NCBI GenBank assembly: GCA_001414345.1
Contig: LLCB01000235.1
Span: 1-64,000, forward strand
Reading direction: 5' to 3'
Source: Hymenoscyphus infarciens
Taxonomy: Eukaryota > Ascomycota > Leotiomycetes > Helotiales > Helotiaceae
DNA length: 64,000 nucleotides
In this document: piece after piece, positions 1-9,610 of the stretch
Position numbering within the stretch: position 1 is the first letter of the stretch
How the letters are laid out: each line of letters begins with the position of its first letter
Program-made: the position numbers and the translations under genes
The notes under the pieces: model-generated
Database searches by the model: none
Told to the model about the DNA's origin: nothing
Seen by the model: only the letters and a program-made list of their open reading frames with translations

Positions 1-919
1 TTTAGTAGATATATATATCTACTACTACTAAGAATTTAGTAGATATATATATCTACTACTACTAAGAATTTAGTAGATATATATATCTACTAATACTAAA
101 AGTTTAGTAGTAAAAGTTTAGTAGATATATGATTTAGTAGATATATATATCTACTGCTACTAAGTATTTAGTAGATATATATATCTACTACTACTAAGAA
201 TTTAGTAGAAATATATATCTACTAATACTAAAAGTTTAGTAGATATATATATCTACTACTAGTAAGAATTTAGTAGATATATATATCTACTAGTACTAAA
301 GGTTTAGTAGATATATATATCTACTAATACTAAAAGTTTAGTAGATATATATATCTACTAATACTAAAAGTTTAGTAGATATATATATCTACTACTACTA
401 AGAATTTGGTAGATATATATATCTACTGCTACTAAGCATTTAGTAGATATATATATCTACTACTACTAAGAATTTAGTAGAAATATATATCTACTAATAC
501 TAAAAGTTTAGTAGTAAAAGTTTAGTAGATATATATATCTACTAAGTTCTTACTAGTAGTAGATATATATATCTACTACTAGTAAAAGTTTAGTAGATAT
601 ATATATCTACTACTAGTAAAAGTTTAGTAAATATATATATCTACTACTATTAAAAGTTTAGTAGATATATATATCTACTACTAGTAAGAATTTAGTAGAT
701 ATATATATCTACTACTAGTAAAAGTTTAGTAGATATATATATCTACTACTAGTAAAAGTTTAGTAGATATATATATCTACTAATACTAAAAGTTTAGTAG
801 ATATATATATCTACTACTAGTAAGAATTTAGTAGATATATATATCTACTAATACTAAAAGTTTAGTAGATATATATATCTACTCCTAGTAAAAGTTTGGT
901 AGATATATATATCTACTAG
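1..919. repeat. Palindromic minisatellite array (unit about 34 bp)
   Basis: Tandem units of about 34 bp run from the window edge to 919, about 26 copies by length, so the true start lies outside. Each unit holds the perfect 20-bp palindrome AGTAGATATATATATCTACT, followed by a variable spacer of the type ACTAAGAATT, ACTAAAAGTT or AGTAAAAGTT. A few units carry single changes (for example AGTAGAAATATATATC near 206 and 480) or a short extra AGTAAAAGTTT. Spacer types alternate irregularly. The array stops abruptly at 919, where ordinary-composition sequence begins. It contains no reading frame. Confidence 0.95.
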
Positions 920-1630
920 AAAGCTGCGCTCCTTTCTTTACGAGGGCCGTATCTAAGCGTAAGATGTGGGCCTCGTTAGGGCCTCGTAGCATGCCTGAGG
1001 TGGAGAGGTGGGGTGAGACAGTGACTTTTCTCCCAATGTTGCTTGTTACACGTGTTTTTTTGCAATTTTTATGCCTTTACGGTAGGAATGGCAAATGGAG
1101 CTTTCCCTTTTCCAGTTCCTCTTTTGTCTTTTTGAAACCCCTTTTTTTGTTTCCTGTTATTATGATTAGACGTCCGCTGGATATACGCTCTAGATTTTTT
1201 CTGCTTACCTTTCTTTTACTCTTGGTATTGGAGCGGGATACATTTGATTCGTTTTTGTTTATATGAGTTTATGCATTCCAGCACGTGAGTTTATGTACCT
1301 TTTCATGGCGGATTCGGTTGATATTGCAGTCTATCAGAGACCCTCCTAAAAGTCGGTTGATGGGTCACCTGTGCTGGCTAAGTCAGTCCAGGTGGCTGTC
1401 ACAGTATGCAAAAAATCTAGAATGGTTGGTCCTAGCAGTCTGGGTTACCTAGGCCCTGCTATTAATTTCACCGTCTTTCACCTGAAAAAGTTGGTTCTGG
1501 CTGCATAACCATGGCGCAGTATGGTGTTGGTGTTTTGATTGCGCGGGCGCGGCCATTGTGGGCGCGTAGCGATGTTGGTACTATGTTCCAAGCGGAAATA
1601 CCAACACCCTTGGGGGACGCGCAGCCTCTA
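920..1630. other. Ordinary-composition intergenic region, no convincing gene
   Basis: About 700 bp between the minisatellite and the first gene. CpA and TpG are frequent, so it has not been hit by RIP. The only open frame of note (964-1266, +, 100 codons) is rich in Phe and Leu because it reads through T-rich runs. It matches no family I know, so I do not call it. A GC-rich patch near 1540-1570 and a 9-bp inverted pair (GGTGTTGGT near 1522, ACCAACACC near 1600) are present, with no clear function. Confidence 0.5.
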
Positions 1631-1682
1631 CTAACTTTTCCTTTTCTCTTTCATCACGTCCATAATTTCACATAATGTTATT
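1625..1682 (+). promoter_or_regulatory. Pyrimidine-rich leader upstream of the membrane-protein gene
   Basis: A CT-rich run (about 1631-1652) lies about 30 bp upstream of the chosen ATG at 1683. Such tracts are common around fungal transcription starts. No TATA box is evident. A four-codon upstream frame (ATG at 1675, stop TGA at 1684-1686) overlaps the main start, which could lower its translation. The main ATG has A at -3. Confidence 0.35.
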
Positions 1683-2823
1683 ATGACCACCCTTCGAGGA
1701 CCCGAGACAGTTAAGGGCTTGGTGACGAATTGGATTGCCCTTACTACTGCGGGGCCCCCGTTGTTTCTCTGCTCCTCTTCGTTGTACTTCATGCCAGGGG
1801 AAATTTCGCGGATTGTGGCCTTCGATCCATATTACGGACGATTCATCAATACGAATGTTCGCTGTCTTGCGACGGAAGCGAGTCTTTGGTGGAATCAACA
1901 TAGTGAGACGCACCCGATCAAAATGGAACCTTTCCGATACATGATTTTGGCTAATTTGAAGTTTATAAATAGGTGACGGTGTTACCACTGATATTAACCT
2001 TGGACCATTCGCGTGCCCTGGGGGTTATGCAACAGCTGCCATCAGTTCAATCAACGAGTATACTTCATTTGCTGGCTGCTGTCCTTCGTAAGTAGCCTTT
2101 CTGGCACTCTCACCCCTGGGCCAGGGGTGGGACAGCTTTTTTAACGTGAGAATTAGAGAATACAAATTTGTCGGAACTCTTTTGCCAGCCGCCTCGCTTG
2201 GCCAGTGCTACTCCCTTCTGAGTTCGGGGCAAACTTTCGTAGCTAAAACAACCTTGGAGGGAAATATAGGTTCATGGGTGGATACAGCAGTCCAGGTCAA
2301 CACGACAGGTGCGCAGGTCGTTGCAGTTCATGTGAACGGGTTTGTCTTTCGGGAGGAAACATCAACCCTGCCGGCTTCGAACTCGGCTTCTACGACCCAA
2401 CCCGGAACAACTTCTACGAGCCCTTCAAACATACCATCCAACACACAAACGGGCGGCAGTGCAGTTGGTGGTCAAACTGGCCTTTCTACACTAAGCGACA
2501 TTTCAAAGTCTGAGGGTTTGAGCAGCAGTGCGAAGGTTGGAGTCGGTGTGGGTGTTTCGTTCGCTGTGGTGGGTGTAATGTGCCTGATTGCCGCCATAAT
2601 CCTCCTGAGAAGACGGACTCGCGGGCACATGACTCTAGACTATGTCAACGAGATAGATGCTGCTGTTGAAAGGTCGGAACCCCCAATGGGACATTCTTTC
2701 TTTGCGAAACAACGTTGGGGTCGTAATCAGAAGAGGAAAATTCATGAGGTATCTGGCCAAAGTCGAAAACAAAGTCATGAGGGTCCGGTAGAAATGTGGG
2801 TTTCACCGACTCATGGTGGTTAA
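1683..2823 (+). CDS. Single-pass membrane protein with Cys-bearing outer domain and Ser/Thr stalk (3 exons)
   Basis: Joining 1683-1902, 1973-2087 and 2157-2823 gives one uninterrupted 333-residue frame. Splicing restores phase exactly at both junctions (phase 1, then phase 2). Residues 20-175 resemble a fungal family I know from many hypothetical membrane proteins: LTT start, PGEISRIVAFDPYYG, WWNQHS, GPFACPGGY, GCCPS, VAVHVNGFVF. Cysteines at 30, 61, 88, 109, 110 and 129 suggest disulfides. Residues 180-235 are a Ser/Thr/Gly-rich stalk likely to be O-glycosylated. A transmembrane helix spans about 239-262, followed by RRRTRGH as the cytoplasmic anchor, then a basic tail. No cleavable signal peptide is obvious, which is usual for this group as I recall it. 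The role is unknown; cell-surface sensing or wall contact is inference. The gene converges on the DUF5672 gene, with 209 bp between the stops. The N-terminus could include an unseen upstream exon. Confidence 0.8.
1903..1972 (+). other. Intron 1 of the membrane-protein gene
   Basis: Donor GTGAGA, branch-like GGCTAAT about 20 bp before the acceptor AATAG, length 70 bp. Removing it joins CAT-A to GT-GAC, giving His-Ser-Asp and removing the in-frame TGA at 1974. Reading through instead destroys the conserved GPFACPGGY segment downstream. Confidence 0.8.
2088..2156 (+). other. Intron 2 of the membrane-protein gene
   Basis: Donor GTAAGT, acceptor TTAG, length 69 bp, with a TTTAAC branch-like site 11 bp upstream of the acceptor. 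It interrupts a Ser codon after Cys-Cys-Pro and removes the TAA at 2089-2091. The phase matches the following exon exactly. Confidence 0.8.
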
Positions 2824-3032
2824 TGGATTGTAATCAAACTGTTTGTGAGTTTTTGGAAGCGTGGGTTATGAAAGTTAGAGCGAGTATCAGAATAATTGCA
2901 TAGTACCGTCCATATTTGGTCCGCCAGCTGTTCCTTTCCCAAAATTATGATGCTACTTGATGCTAAAATCCATAATCAAATTACCACACGCCAACCGCTG
3001 GGATATCATATAGAAAAGAGAACCTCTCATTA

Positions 3033-4052
3033 TCATTCGAAATCCTCCGTGTTGTGGTCCGTAAATGTGGTAGTGGTACAAATCCGATACTCTGGACACC
3101 AATGGTATATTTCTTCCATATGTTCTGGTTGCCAAATGTTGGGTTGATGGAACCCCAGCGGCTTCTCGTACCACATCGTTTCCACCGAGAACTTCATCGC
3201 TACCTCCGGCGTAGGAAGGTTTGAGCTAGCAAACTCTCTCATCTTTTTACTAAACCACTGGTCTTCATAATCCACATTTCCTTCTGAATGGTCTCCATGC
3301 CTCTCAACCTGCCAGTCGAAATTGCTCACAATCTCCAGGCACATCGTCCGATTTCTGATTGATAACCCGCCGTTATATCCCATGCCCAATTCCTCTCTAA
3401 CAGGTGCCCCGACAAAATCATATTGGAGGAAATCTTCGACTTTTTGTGGTGCTTTTGAACAGAGGATGCTGTCTGCTTGGAACAACAGAATATGCTCTGC
3501 GGGCGCTAACTGTTCCCAAAACCAGGGCTTTGTGAAGAAGGCAGATACACTTGCATGTGAGCTGAGTTTCTCTTCCTCCGGCAGTGATCGCACATGAAAA
3601 CGTCCTACAGCCAACTCGCGCTGAAAGGGCTCGGATTCAGAAAACAAAACTCGGTTTTCTTCACTCGTGAAGACGTGGATAGGCCATTCTGGACCGAGAA
3701 CGGAGGAGAAATGAAGAATTATTGGGACTAAATTCTCAAGCGGTCGGTTTTCGACTATAGCCGCTGCCTTTTGGCTCGAAATTCGAATGCCGTATGGGGT
3801 TTCGAGCCGAGTTCCTGGAACTGGGCTCGCAGCTTGGTCAAGGTCGATTCCTCTTTCGTTACTCGAGTAGTAGCCATCCCTAAGCAAAAAAATCGCAAAA
3901 AGTAAAAGTGCAGTCGTGACGAGAAGGATGCCACTCGCAAACGAAAGTCTTTTGCGCCCGAGAAATGGGATTCTTTTGCTATGCGAAATGGGAGACTCGA
4001 TGAAAGGTTCAGTGTCCGGACTATCTTCTGACGGGCGCCACTGCCGTGCCAT
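3033..4052 (-). CDS. DUF5672 domain protein, type II membrane, glycosyltransferase-like
   Basis: An intact single-exon frame of 339 residues. A short acidic/basic N-terminus is followed by one hydrophobic helix at about 37-57 (ending LLFAIFLLRDG), giving type II topology with the catalytic part probably in the Golgi lumen. The DUF5672 core runs from about 95 to 325: KAAAIVENRPLENLVPIILHF, SSVLGPEWPIHVFTS, FFTKPWFWEQLAPAEHILLF, QADSILC (193-198), DFVGAPV, GYNGGLSIRNRTM (225-237), EDQWF (263-267). The QADS and EDQW segments resemble the acidic motifs of sugar-nucleotide glycosyltransferases; the family is assigned by motif memory and its substrate is not known. ATG at 4052 is the first Met before the anchor. 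The length is typical of fungal members. No RIP damage is visible. Confidence 0.88.
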   Translation of the reverse strand: MARQWRPSEDSPDTEPFIESPISHSKRIPFLGRKRLSFASGILLVTTALLLFAIFLLRDGYYSSNERGIDLDQAASPVPGTRLETPYGIRISSQKAAAIVENRPLENLVPIILHFSSVLGPEWPIHVFTSEENRVLFSESEPFQRELAVGRFHVRSLPEEEKLSSHASVSAFFTKPWFWEQLAPAEHILLFQADSILCSKAPQKVEDFLQYDFVGAPVREELGMGYNGGLSIRNRTMCLEIVSNFDWQVERHGDHSEGNVDYEDQWFSKKMREFASSNLPTPEVAMKFSVETMWYEKPLGFHQPNIWQPEHMEEIYHWCPEYRICTTTTFTDHNTEDFE

Positions 4053-4465
4053 TGATAAGGCGGAAGCTTCCAGGATTTGAGACTTTTTGAATAAGAATTC
4101 TCAGTACACGTAACAATAGACCCAGAATAAATAGAATGGATAATACCTTGGAGTATGAGGAAAAGATTCCCCGCGAGGATTCCTGTTACCAACAGTCCAC
4201 CAACACTTGTTCTTCCGTGCCATCCCAGCAATTTCAGCGCATGCACGTTTTTTTTTAAGGCCGTCACCCCCCCCAAGAAGATATCAGCGCTTGCTGAAAC
4301 AGCTAAGTCCAGAATTTCACCTTGTCCAACAGCCATGAACAGTCTTGTACAGTGGTGGGATCGAAGGTCTGCGATGTTTCGCTTCAACTGCTGGAGCTCT
4401 GACGCACGCTCGCGATGGATATTCAAAGTGGTAATAAATAGTTTGTGTCCGTACCTGCTCATCAT
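3755..4465 (-). CDS. Doubtful ORF overlapping the DUF5672 gene start
   Basis: A frame of 236 codons on the same strand. The downstream half (below 4052) is only an alternative frame of the DUF5672 coding sequence. The upstream half (4053-4465) reads about 137 residues with a helix-rich start (ERASELQQLKRN) and a hydrophobic stretch (VGGLLVTGILAGNLFLILQ). I recognise no family. It contains homopolymer runs (T9 at 4248-4256, C8 at 4266-4273) unlike normal exons. It may be a gene relic, or the promoter and leader of the DUF5672 gene. Confidence 0.15.
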   Translation of the reverse strand: MMSRYGHKLFITTLNIHRERASELQQLKRNIADLRSHHCTRLFMAVGQGEILDLAVSASADIFLGGVTALKKNVHALKLLGWHGRTSVGGLLVTGILAGNLFLILQGIIHSIYSGSIVTCTENSYSKSLKSWKLPPYQWHGSGARQKIVRTLNLSSSLPFRIAKESHFSGAKDFRLRVASFSSRLHFYFLRFFCLGMATTRVTKEESTLTKLRAQFQELGSKPHTAFEFRAKRQRL

Positions 4466-4775
4466 TTTAAGTTTCTAGGTTAAGTAACTTATCTGAAAGA
4501 CTTGGAACAATTCGGGATTATTAATCTATGATTTTAGAACAATGAAGCACTAAAATAGTTGAACTGTACTGGAAAGTTAGAACAACGGGTGATTTGTTTA
4601 CTGCCGCTTTTAGCGAGACGGAGTAACAAAATCAACTATTGTACTTCTGCCTATGCTTCGCACCTTGTCTTCTTAAATGTTTAGAAATGGTAAAACAATT
4701 TCAAAATTATGAATTAACAGTCCATCTCATATACAAAAAACACAAACAAAATACCTCACCCAAATTTCACCACGA
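4466..4775. other. Intergenic, nothing recognised
   Basis: Moderately AT-rich sequence between the doubtful ORF and the 3' end of the pseudogene. I see no open frame, structured RNA or repeat that I can support. Confidence 0.5.
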
Positions 4776-5370
4776 CTAATACGTGAGCCTAACCACCTTC
4801 TTTTCATCGCTCCTTCCCGCCTCCACAACATTTTCAAACACAAAATCCCCAACATCTTTCCTACTGTTTGTTGATCCCATCGCTCCCGGCTCACTCTGTA
4901 GCGCTGCTTTCACCTTTTCCGTTCCTCTTTCTTCGCCATCTGTAAGTATTGTTGGCTTCACAATTACGTATCCTTCGATAATACCAGAGTCGCACGCACC
5001 CACTATGGCTTTCTCCATGTGTGCCTTACCCGTACGGGGTTCATTCAGTAACCAGAAATACAATGGAGTATACAACCATGGAACTTCTTTTTCCTGGGTC
5101 GTGCCAATTGTACCGATGGCAACCAGGCTAGGTCCTTTTCCGCCAGCCGCCTTTGCTCTTCATTGCCGAAGTAACAGCTTTTATACCATCCGGGTCACAA
5201 ATTATTACGTCGTCGAGTTATAGCTTGTGAATTACGCAGTTCCATTTAATAGAGGGTGTAGCACCAATTCCATATATAACAAGCTTAATACTAATGTTGA
5301 AATCGGCGTCGGGGAATAGCGTAGCTGTGACAGAATCTTCGTTTCTGATGTTTCCTAGCGTGAGAACAAA
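4776..5370 (-). pseudogene. NmrA-like / NAD(P)-binding (atypical SDR) gene, C-terminal remnant
   Basis: The minus strand encodes the C-terminal two thirds of a fungal NAD(P)-binding protein of the NmrA/atypical SDR kind. Recognisable blocks in order are: NEDSVTATLFPDADF, VIYGIGATPS, DDVIICDPDGIKAV, GPSLVAIGTIGTT, LYTPLYFWLLNEP, EGYVIVKPTILTDGE, SRKDVGDFVFENVV and the C-terminal VVRLTY followed by a stop. Three lesions are visible. The N-terminal Rossmann GxxGxxG half is absent: the frame meets a stop at 5371-5373, where the AT-rich block starts. There is an in-frame TAA at 5218-5220. A +1 frameshift sits in the GC-rich run at about 5147-5152, just before GPSLVAIG. No intron signals explain the frame change. 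The protein would bind NAD(P) but is not functional here. The last 99 codons, from 5075, remain open. Confidence 0.8.
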
Positions 5371-5373
5371 TTA

Positions 5374-5817
5374 ACCATTAAATAAATATTAATTGATTAA
5401 TAGTGATTAGATTAGATTAGATTAGATTATGATTATATATTCTTATGATTATTAGGTTCCTTGATTAAATTAGATTAATTATAATTAATCAGATTAATAT
5501 AATTATATATACTATAACTATATAAATATACTAAGTAATAATAAAGTTTAAAATAAGCTTCTTATAAGTTTCTTCGTTAAACTCATCTAGGCTCTTAGGT
5601 CTCTTATTAGCTCTTTGCTTTATATAGTAGCTTCCTAGAGTACGAGTATACGAGTAGAGCTTTAACTTAATTCACTATCTATAAAGTCTAGTATTTAGTT
5701 AGTAAATATATATATATATAAGAATAAAGACTTACCTATCTCTATTCCCTCTTTAATAGCATCTATAGAGATGTTCTTATAAGAGTGAAGAAAGTAAGTT
5801 ATATAGTTACTCGTAGA
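5374..5817. other. Entry into the AT-rich block, with an ATTAG microsatellite
   Basis: Composition changes sharply near 5380. A short run of five ATTAG units lies at about 5405-5430, followed by AT-rich sequence without a readable frame up to the Gypsy LTR. This segment does not match the Gypsy internal region, so it is not the missing 5' half of the truncated plus-strand copy further on. Confidence 0.6.
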
Positions 5818-6191
5818 TATAATAGTACGAAATATATACTACTACTAAAGAGGTATTTAAGAGTATATTTAAGACAGAATAACATATGTAAATACTAGGC
5901 TCTAATATAGAAGAAAAGGAAAAACTATCTCTCTTCTATACTAAGTATAAACATCTATAAATAAGAGTTTAGAAACTACTAAGTCTTAATAATAATAATA
6001 ACTAAGCTCTTTCTAATATAGCTAATACTAAATAATAAGAGCTTTAAAGCTAAATATATAATATCTAAACCTTAATCCTTTTAGTATCTTTTATTATATA
6101 AGTATTAGGTTAATTATAATCTTAGCTTTAAGGTATTAGAGGTATTAGTAGTTTTATAAATACTAGTAATTTAAGATAATATACTATTATA
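5818..6191 (-). repeat. LTR-B, 3' LTR of the Gypsy element
   Basis: 374 bp, read on the plus strand from TATAATAGTACGAAATAT to ATACTATTATA, that is TA...TA from ancestral TG...CA after RIP. It pairs with 25120-25492. The half nearest 5818 (sense 3' half) is shared with the gag-only LTR-A elements; the other half is specific. Confidence 0.8.
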
Positions 6192-7766
6192 TCTCTTCTT
6201 TTTAAAAAAGACTTATCTTAAGTCTTTAGTTATTAATTAGTATAGTATTAAGTTAACTAGAGTATTATTTATCTATTTATTATAAAGAATATAACTTATC
6301 TACTCTAGTAGTTAGAGTAGAGTCGGTAGCTAGTAGTATTATTATTTAAGAGATAATTACTCTTTATTTACTACTATATACTATATAATAATAGATATAA
6401 ATAAAAGAGAGGCTAATTATTAGCTATTAGGTAGAAGGTAGTATACTATTATAAAGTTATTATATTCTTACTATTATTATATATTATAATAGTAATTATT
6501 AAGTAATAAATAATAATTATAAAGTAATAGCTATTATTATAAGTAGTATATTAGTAGGCGACTTTTCTCTAATTCTAACTTCTCTTCTTCTTTTCTTTTT
6601 ATCTAAATAATATATATAGTAAGAATACCTTCTAATTAAGTATATTCTTATATACTAACTTATTTCTTAGAATATATATATATATTATATATATATAAAT
6701 AAAAGTAAGTCTTTTCTCTTTTAATTAGACCTAATTTAAAGCTAATCTAATATAGTAAAATGCCTCTTCTATGTCCTTCTAGTATACTTCTAGCTATCTA
6801 CTAAGTCTACTATATTTAATAACTTTAAATAAAATCTTAGAATAGAGATTATATATACGTCTTTAAAAAGGCTAAGTTAAAGAAGTATAGATACTATATT
6901 AAGTAAAAAACTATATATATCTTAGTAAGTTTAATTCTAAATATATTTTAAATCTGTTCTAACTTAGGTAGTTATTATAGTTTATAGAGAAGGAGTTTAA
7001 TAAGCTTAAGCTTAAGAAAGAAAAGAGAGAGATTAAGAAGGCTACTAAGGCCTTAGATAAGGTATTAGTTATTACTAGTATAGAAGTACTAAAGAATAGT
7101 TTAGAGATATAGTTTACTCTCTTAGAGAAGACTTAGACGCTTTATACTAAGGTTACTATAAGTATCTCTTACTTATTAGAGAGGTTTTAGTTACTAATAT
7201 TTAATAGTTCTTATATAGTACTATAGAGAGTAGGATCTCTGTCTAAACCTAGGTTTAGGTCTTCTTTAAAGCCTATCTAAAGAGTTTATAAGCGTCTCTT
7301 TCTAAGCTTATTATAAGAGGTCGCTAAGGTAAGAAGCGCTCTTATAAGAAGGAAGTAGAGAAAGAGCCGATTTAGGCTTCTTATACTTAAGAGAGTAGAA
7401 ATAAGAATAATAAGTTAGAGGAAGAAGAGGCTATATAGACCTTATTTTAATAGTAACTTAGTCTTAGCTCTTTACTTTATTAATTTTAAATATTCTTACT
7501 AGTTAGTGTTTTATCTTAGGTTTTTATTATAAGTTTCTTATTAAGAGTAACTAGAATTAAAGAGTATTAATAGAGTTTTATAAATTAACTCTTTTTTCTA
7601 ATTCTTATCTAATTCCTATATATTAATCTATTTAAATAAGAGTTAAAGTAGTCTTAGCTCTTCTAAGTATTTAGTATAAAAGTCTTTTAAATAATAAAGT
7701 AAACCTTAAAAATTATTTATAAGATACTAAGTAGAATCTAAATTATATTTAATCTATTTTACTTAA
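6192..7766. pseudogene. 3' internal region of the Gypsy element with an antisense coiled-coil-like frame
   Basis: Between the chromodomain and the 3' LTR. The 19-nt inverted-repeat motif AAGACTTATCTTAAGTCTT (6208-6226) and a purine-rich tract in sense orientation lie next to the LTR. On the plus strand, antisense to pol, about 6,980-7,450 keeps a coding-like frame with few stops and many Lys/Glu residues (KEFNKLKLKKEKREIKK, ALDKVLV), suggesting a former coiled-coil protein. The same segment is conserved, inverted, at about 31.3-32.5 kb and at 60.2-61.9 kb. The function of that frame is unknown. Confidence 0.5.
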
Positions 7767-7901
7767 TACTATAAGAGTGAATAGCCTCTTATATACTAGT
7801 CACATGTCTACTCGCTTAGTAGTATACCTTTTAGCTATAAGAAGCTAGTCTAGATAGCTCTTTAAATATTAAGCTTATTATATATTTCTATATTTATAAT
7901 A
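7767..7901 (+). repeat. 5' LTR (135 bp) of the small gag-only element
   Basis: Differs from the 9313-9447 copy almost only by C/T and G/A transitions. Begins TACTATAAGAGTGAATAGCC and ends TTTATAATA. Confidence 0.8.
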
Positions 7902-8399
7902 TAGTAGTAATATACTTAGTTCTACGTATCTACTAGAGCTATATATACTCTTATAAATCTTAAGACTTTAAGCTTCCTTTACTTAATAGTATAAACCTAC
8001 TCTACTCTTAAGAAAGTAACTAATTTACCTACTTTATAAAAATAACGATTTACTTAATCTACTATAATAATAGACCTAAATAAAGAGCCTAAGCCTAGTA
8101 CTAGTATTCTCTTACTTATAAAAGAGAACTTTAATAAATAGATAATCGATATCTACGCCTTACTTTACTAAAATAAGCTATAAGAAATTATTATAGAATA
8201 ACACTTTATAGCTTAACCTTCTAATAATAAAAAGAAGACTAAACCTAGAAAGGAAAAGCTTATAAAACATAAGACTAAACAAGTATAACTTATTAAAGTA
8301 GCTAATCTTATTATACTTTATATCTTATCTAATATTAAGTATAAGCTTAAAGATAGAGATTTTAATAATAGATAGCTTCTTCTTTACTCTATTAAGAAG

Positions 8400-8960
8400 A
8401 TCCTTACTCTAGACAACTAAACCAGCTTTATAAGAGCTCTTATTTAGCTTCTTATCTACTACTATAATAATACCAAAGATATAGAAGAGTACTTATAAGG
8501 AGTTAAGACTCTTACTAAATAAGTAGACTCTTTTAATATCGTTCTTACTTCTAATATACGTATAATTCTTATTCTTACTTTAAGACTTTATAATTACGAA
8601 TCTTACTAATCTATTATACAACTTTAGTAAATTAATAATATTACTTCTATAAACAAAGTAATATAAGTTTAAGACGAAATAGTATATAAAAAGGAAGCTA
8701 GTTTCACTAGTAAAGGCAGCGCTCTCTTAGCCTACTAAAACCCTAGTTTCTTAAAATATAAGAAGTATAAGAAGTTAAGCTACGAAAGTAAGAAGTACTA
8801 GATTAATAAGACATATAACTACTATAAGAAGAAAGAATATACTAAAAGAGTATATAGAATAAAGAAGTATAATAATAATAATAAGAAAAGATATAAAGAG
8901 AAGAATAGAAGCGAACTAGATAGAATAGCGAAGGCCTTTAGTTATACTTCTCTTTCTTAA
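8400..8960 (+). pseudogene. gag relic (Copia-type) with degraded zinc knuckle
   Basis: The plus frame reads YLQGIKTLTKQVDSFN, then SFTSKGSALLAYQNPS once the obvious Gln stops are discounted. At 8811-8858 it reads TYNYYKKKEYTKRVY, which is the CX2CX3GHX4C knuckle with Cys to Tyr, Gly to Glu and His to Tyr, each a single RIP-type transition. The order matches gag of fungal Copia elements (helical domain, then knuckle, then basic tail). It is not functional. Confidence 0.7.
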
Positions 8961-9312
8961 AAACAGAAATAACTTTACTCTAGAATATAATATAAATAAT
9001 ATAATATAATTAATTAGAAATAAGATTCTTATTTTATTAAGAGATTAGCTACCTCTTAGTTATCTCTTAGAAGACTTAATAGCCTCTTAGGATATTATTA
9101 AAAGACTTAAATTTACCTTTAATTATTAGAATACTTTTTAAAGAACTTAAGTCTACCTTTAGTTTTCTATTTTTTATAAGATATTTTTTTAAAAGAATAA
9201 AACATTATATAAAAGAGACGCCTCTAAAAATACTTCCTAAGAAATAGATAAGAAATAGACGAGAAACGAAAGAGAAATAAAAGGTTATAAGATAGTATTA
9301 TCTAGAGAGAGA

Positions 9313-9447
9313 TATTATAAAAGTAAATAGCCTCTTATATACTAGTTATATATCTACTCGCTTAGTAGTATACTTTTTAGTTATAAGAAGCTAGTCTAGA
9401 TAGATCTTTAAATATTAAGCTTATTATACATTTCTATATTTATAATA
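9313..9447 (+). repeat. 3' LTR (135 bp) of the small gag-only element
   Basis: Begins TATTATAAAAGTAAATAGCC and ends TTTATAATA, followed directly by the target duplication CTTAA (9448-9452). Confidence 0.8.
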
Positions 9448-9610
9448 CTTAATACTATAGCTATCTTTTAAAAAGTCTACTACTATGTATTTCTTATATC
9501 TTTTATTCTTATATACTTTTAATAATATCTAGTAGAGGTTCTAGAGCCTCTTATTTTAGTAGAGAGGTATTTAGATTCTTTAAAAGTATATTAGAGGTAA
9601 AAATATTATT

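Larger units (their letters stand above)
7767..9447 (+). mobile_element. Small non-autonomous LTR element with Copia-like gag
   Basis: 1681 bp bounded by two 135-bp direct repeats (7767-7901 and 9313-9447; TACTATAAGAG...TTTATAATA, TA...TA from TG...CA). The target duplication is CTTAA at 7762-7766 and 9448-9452. Only gag remnants are found inside; no protease, integrase or RT is seen. The uninterrupted target survives at 62156-62160 and, inverted, at about 28006-28010. It must have been mobilised in trans. Confidence 0.8.

Noticed and set aside
964..1266. 100-codon plus-strand frame after the minisatellite
   Set aside because: Phe/Leu-rich product of T-rich runs, with no family resemblance, no promoter and no splice context.
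1668..1988. 106-codon minus-strand frame
   Set aside because: Antisense to exon 1 and intron 1 of the membrane-protein gene, whose family motifs and splice phases are clear on the plus strand.
2896..3174. Small frames on both strands in the convergent intergenic region
   Set aside because: They overlap the 3' end of the DUF5672 gene in other frames and match nothing.
4155..4478. 107-codon plus-strand frame
   Set aside because: Antisense shadow crossing T and C homopolymers; no motif, no start context.
4783..5223. 146-codon plus-strand frame
   Set aside because: It is the antisense of the NmrA-like remnant, whose family blocks read on the minus strand.
7767..9447. Alternative reading of the 135-bp repeats as ends of a DNA transposon with a 12-bp duplication
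   Set aside because: A zinc-knuckle gag lies inside, and the ends fit TA...TA (from TG...CA) with a 5-bp CTTAA duplication; the longer flank match is a chance extension because the LTR starts like the neighbouring host bases.
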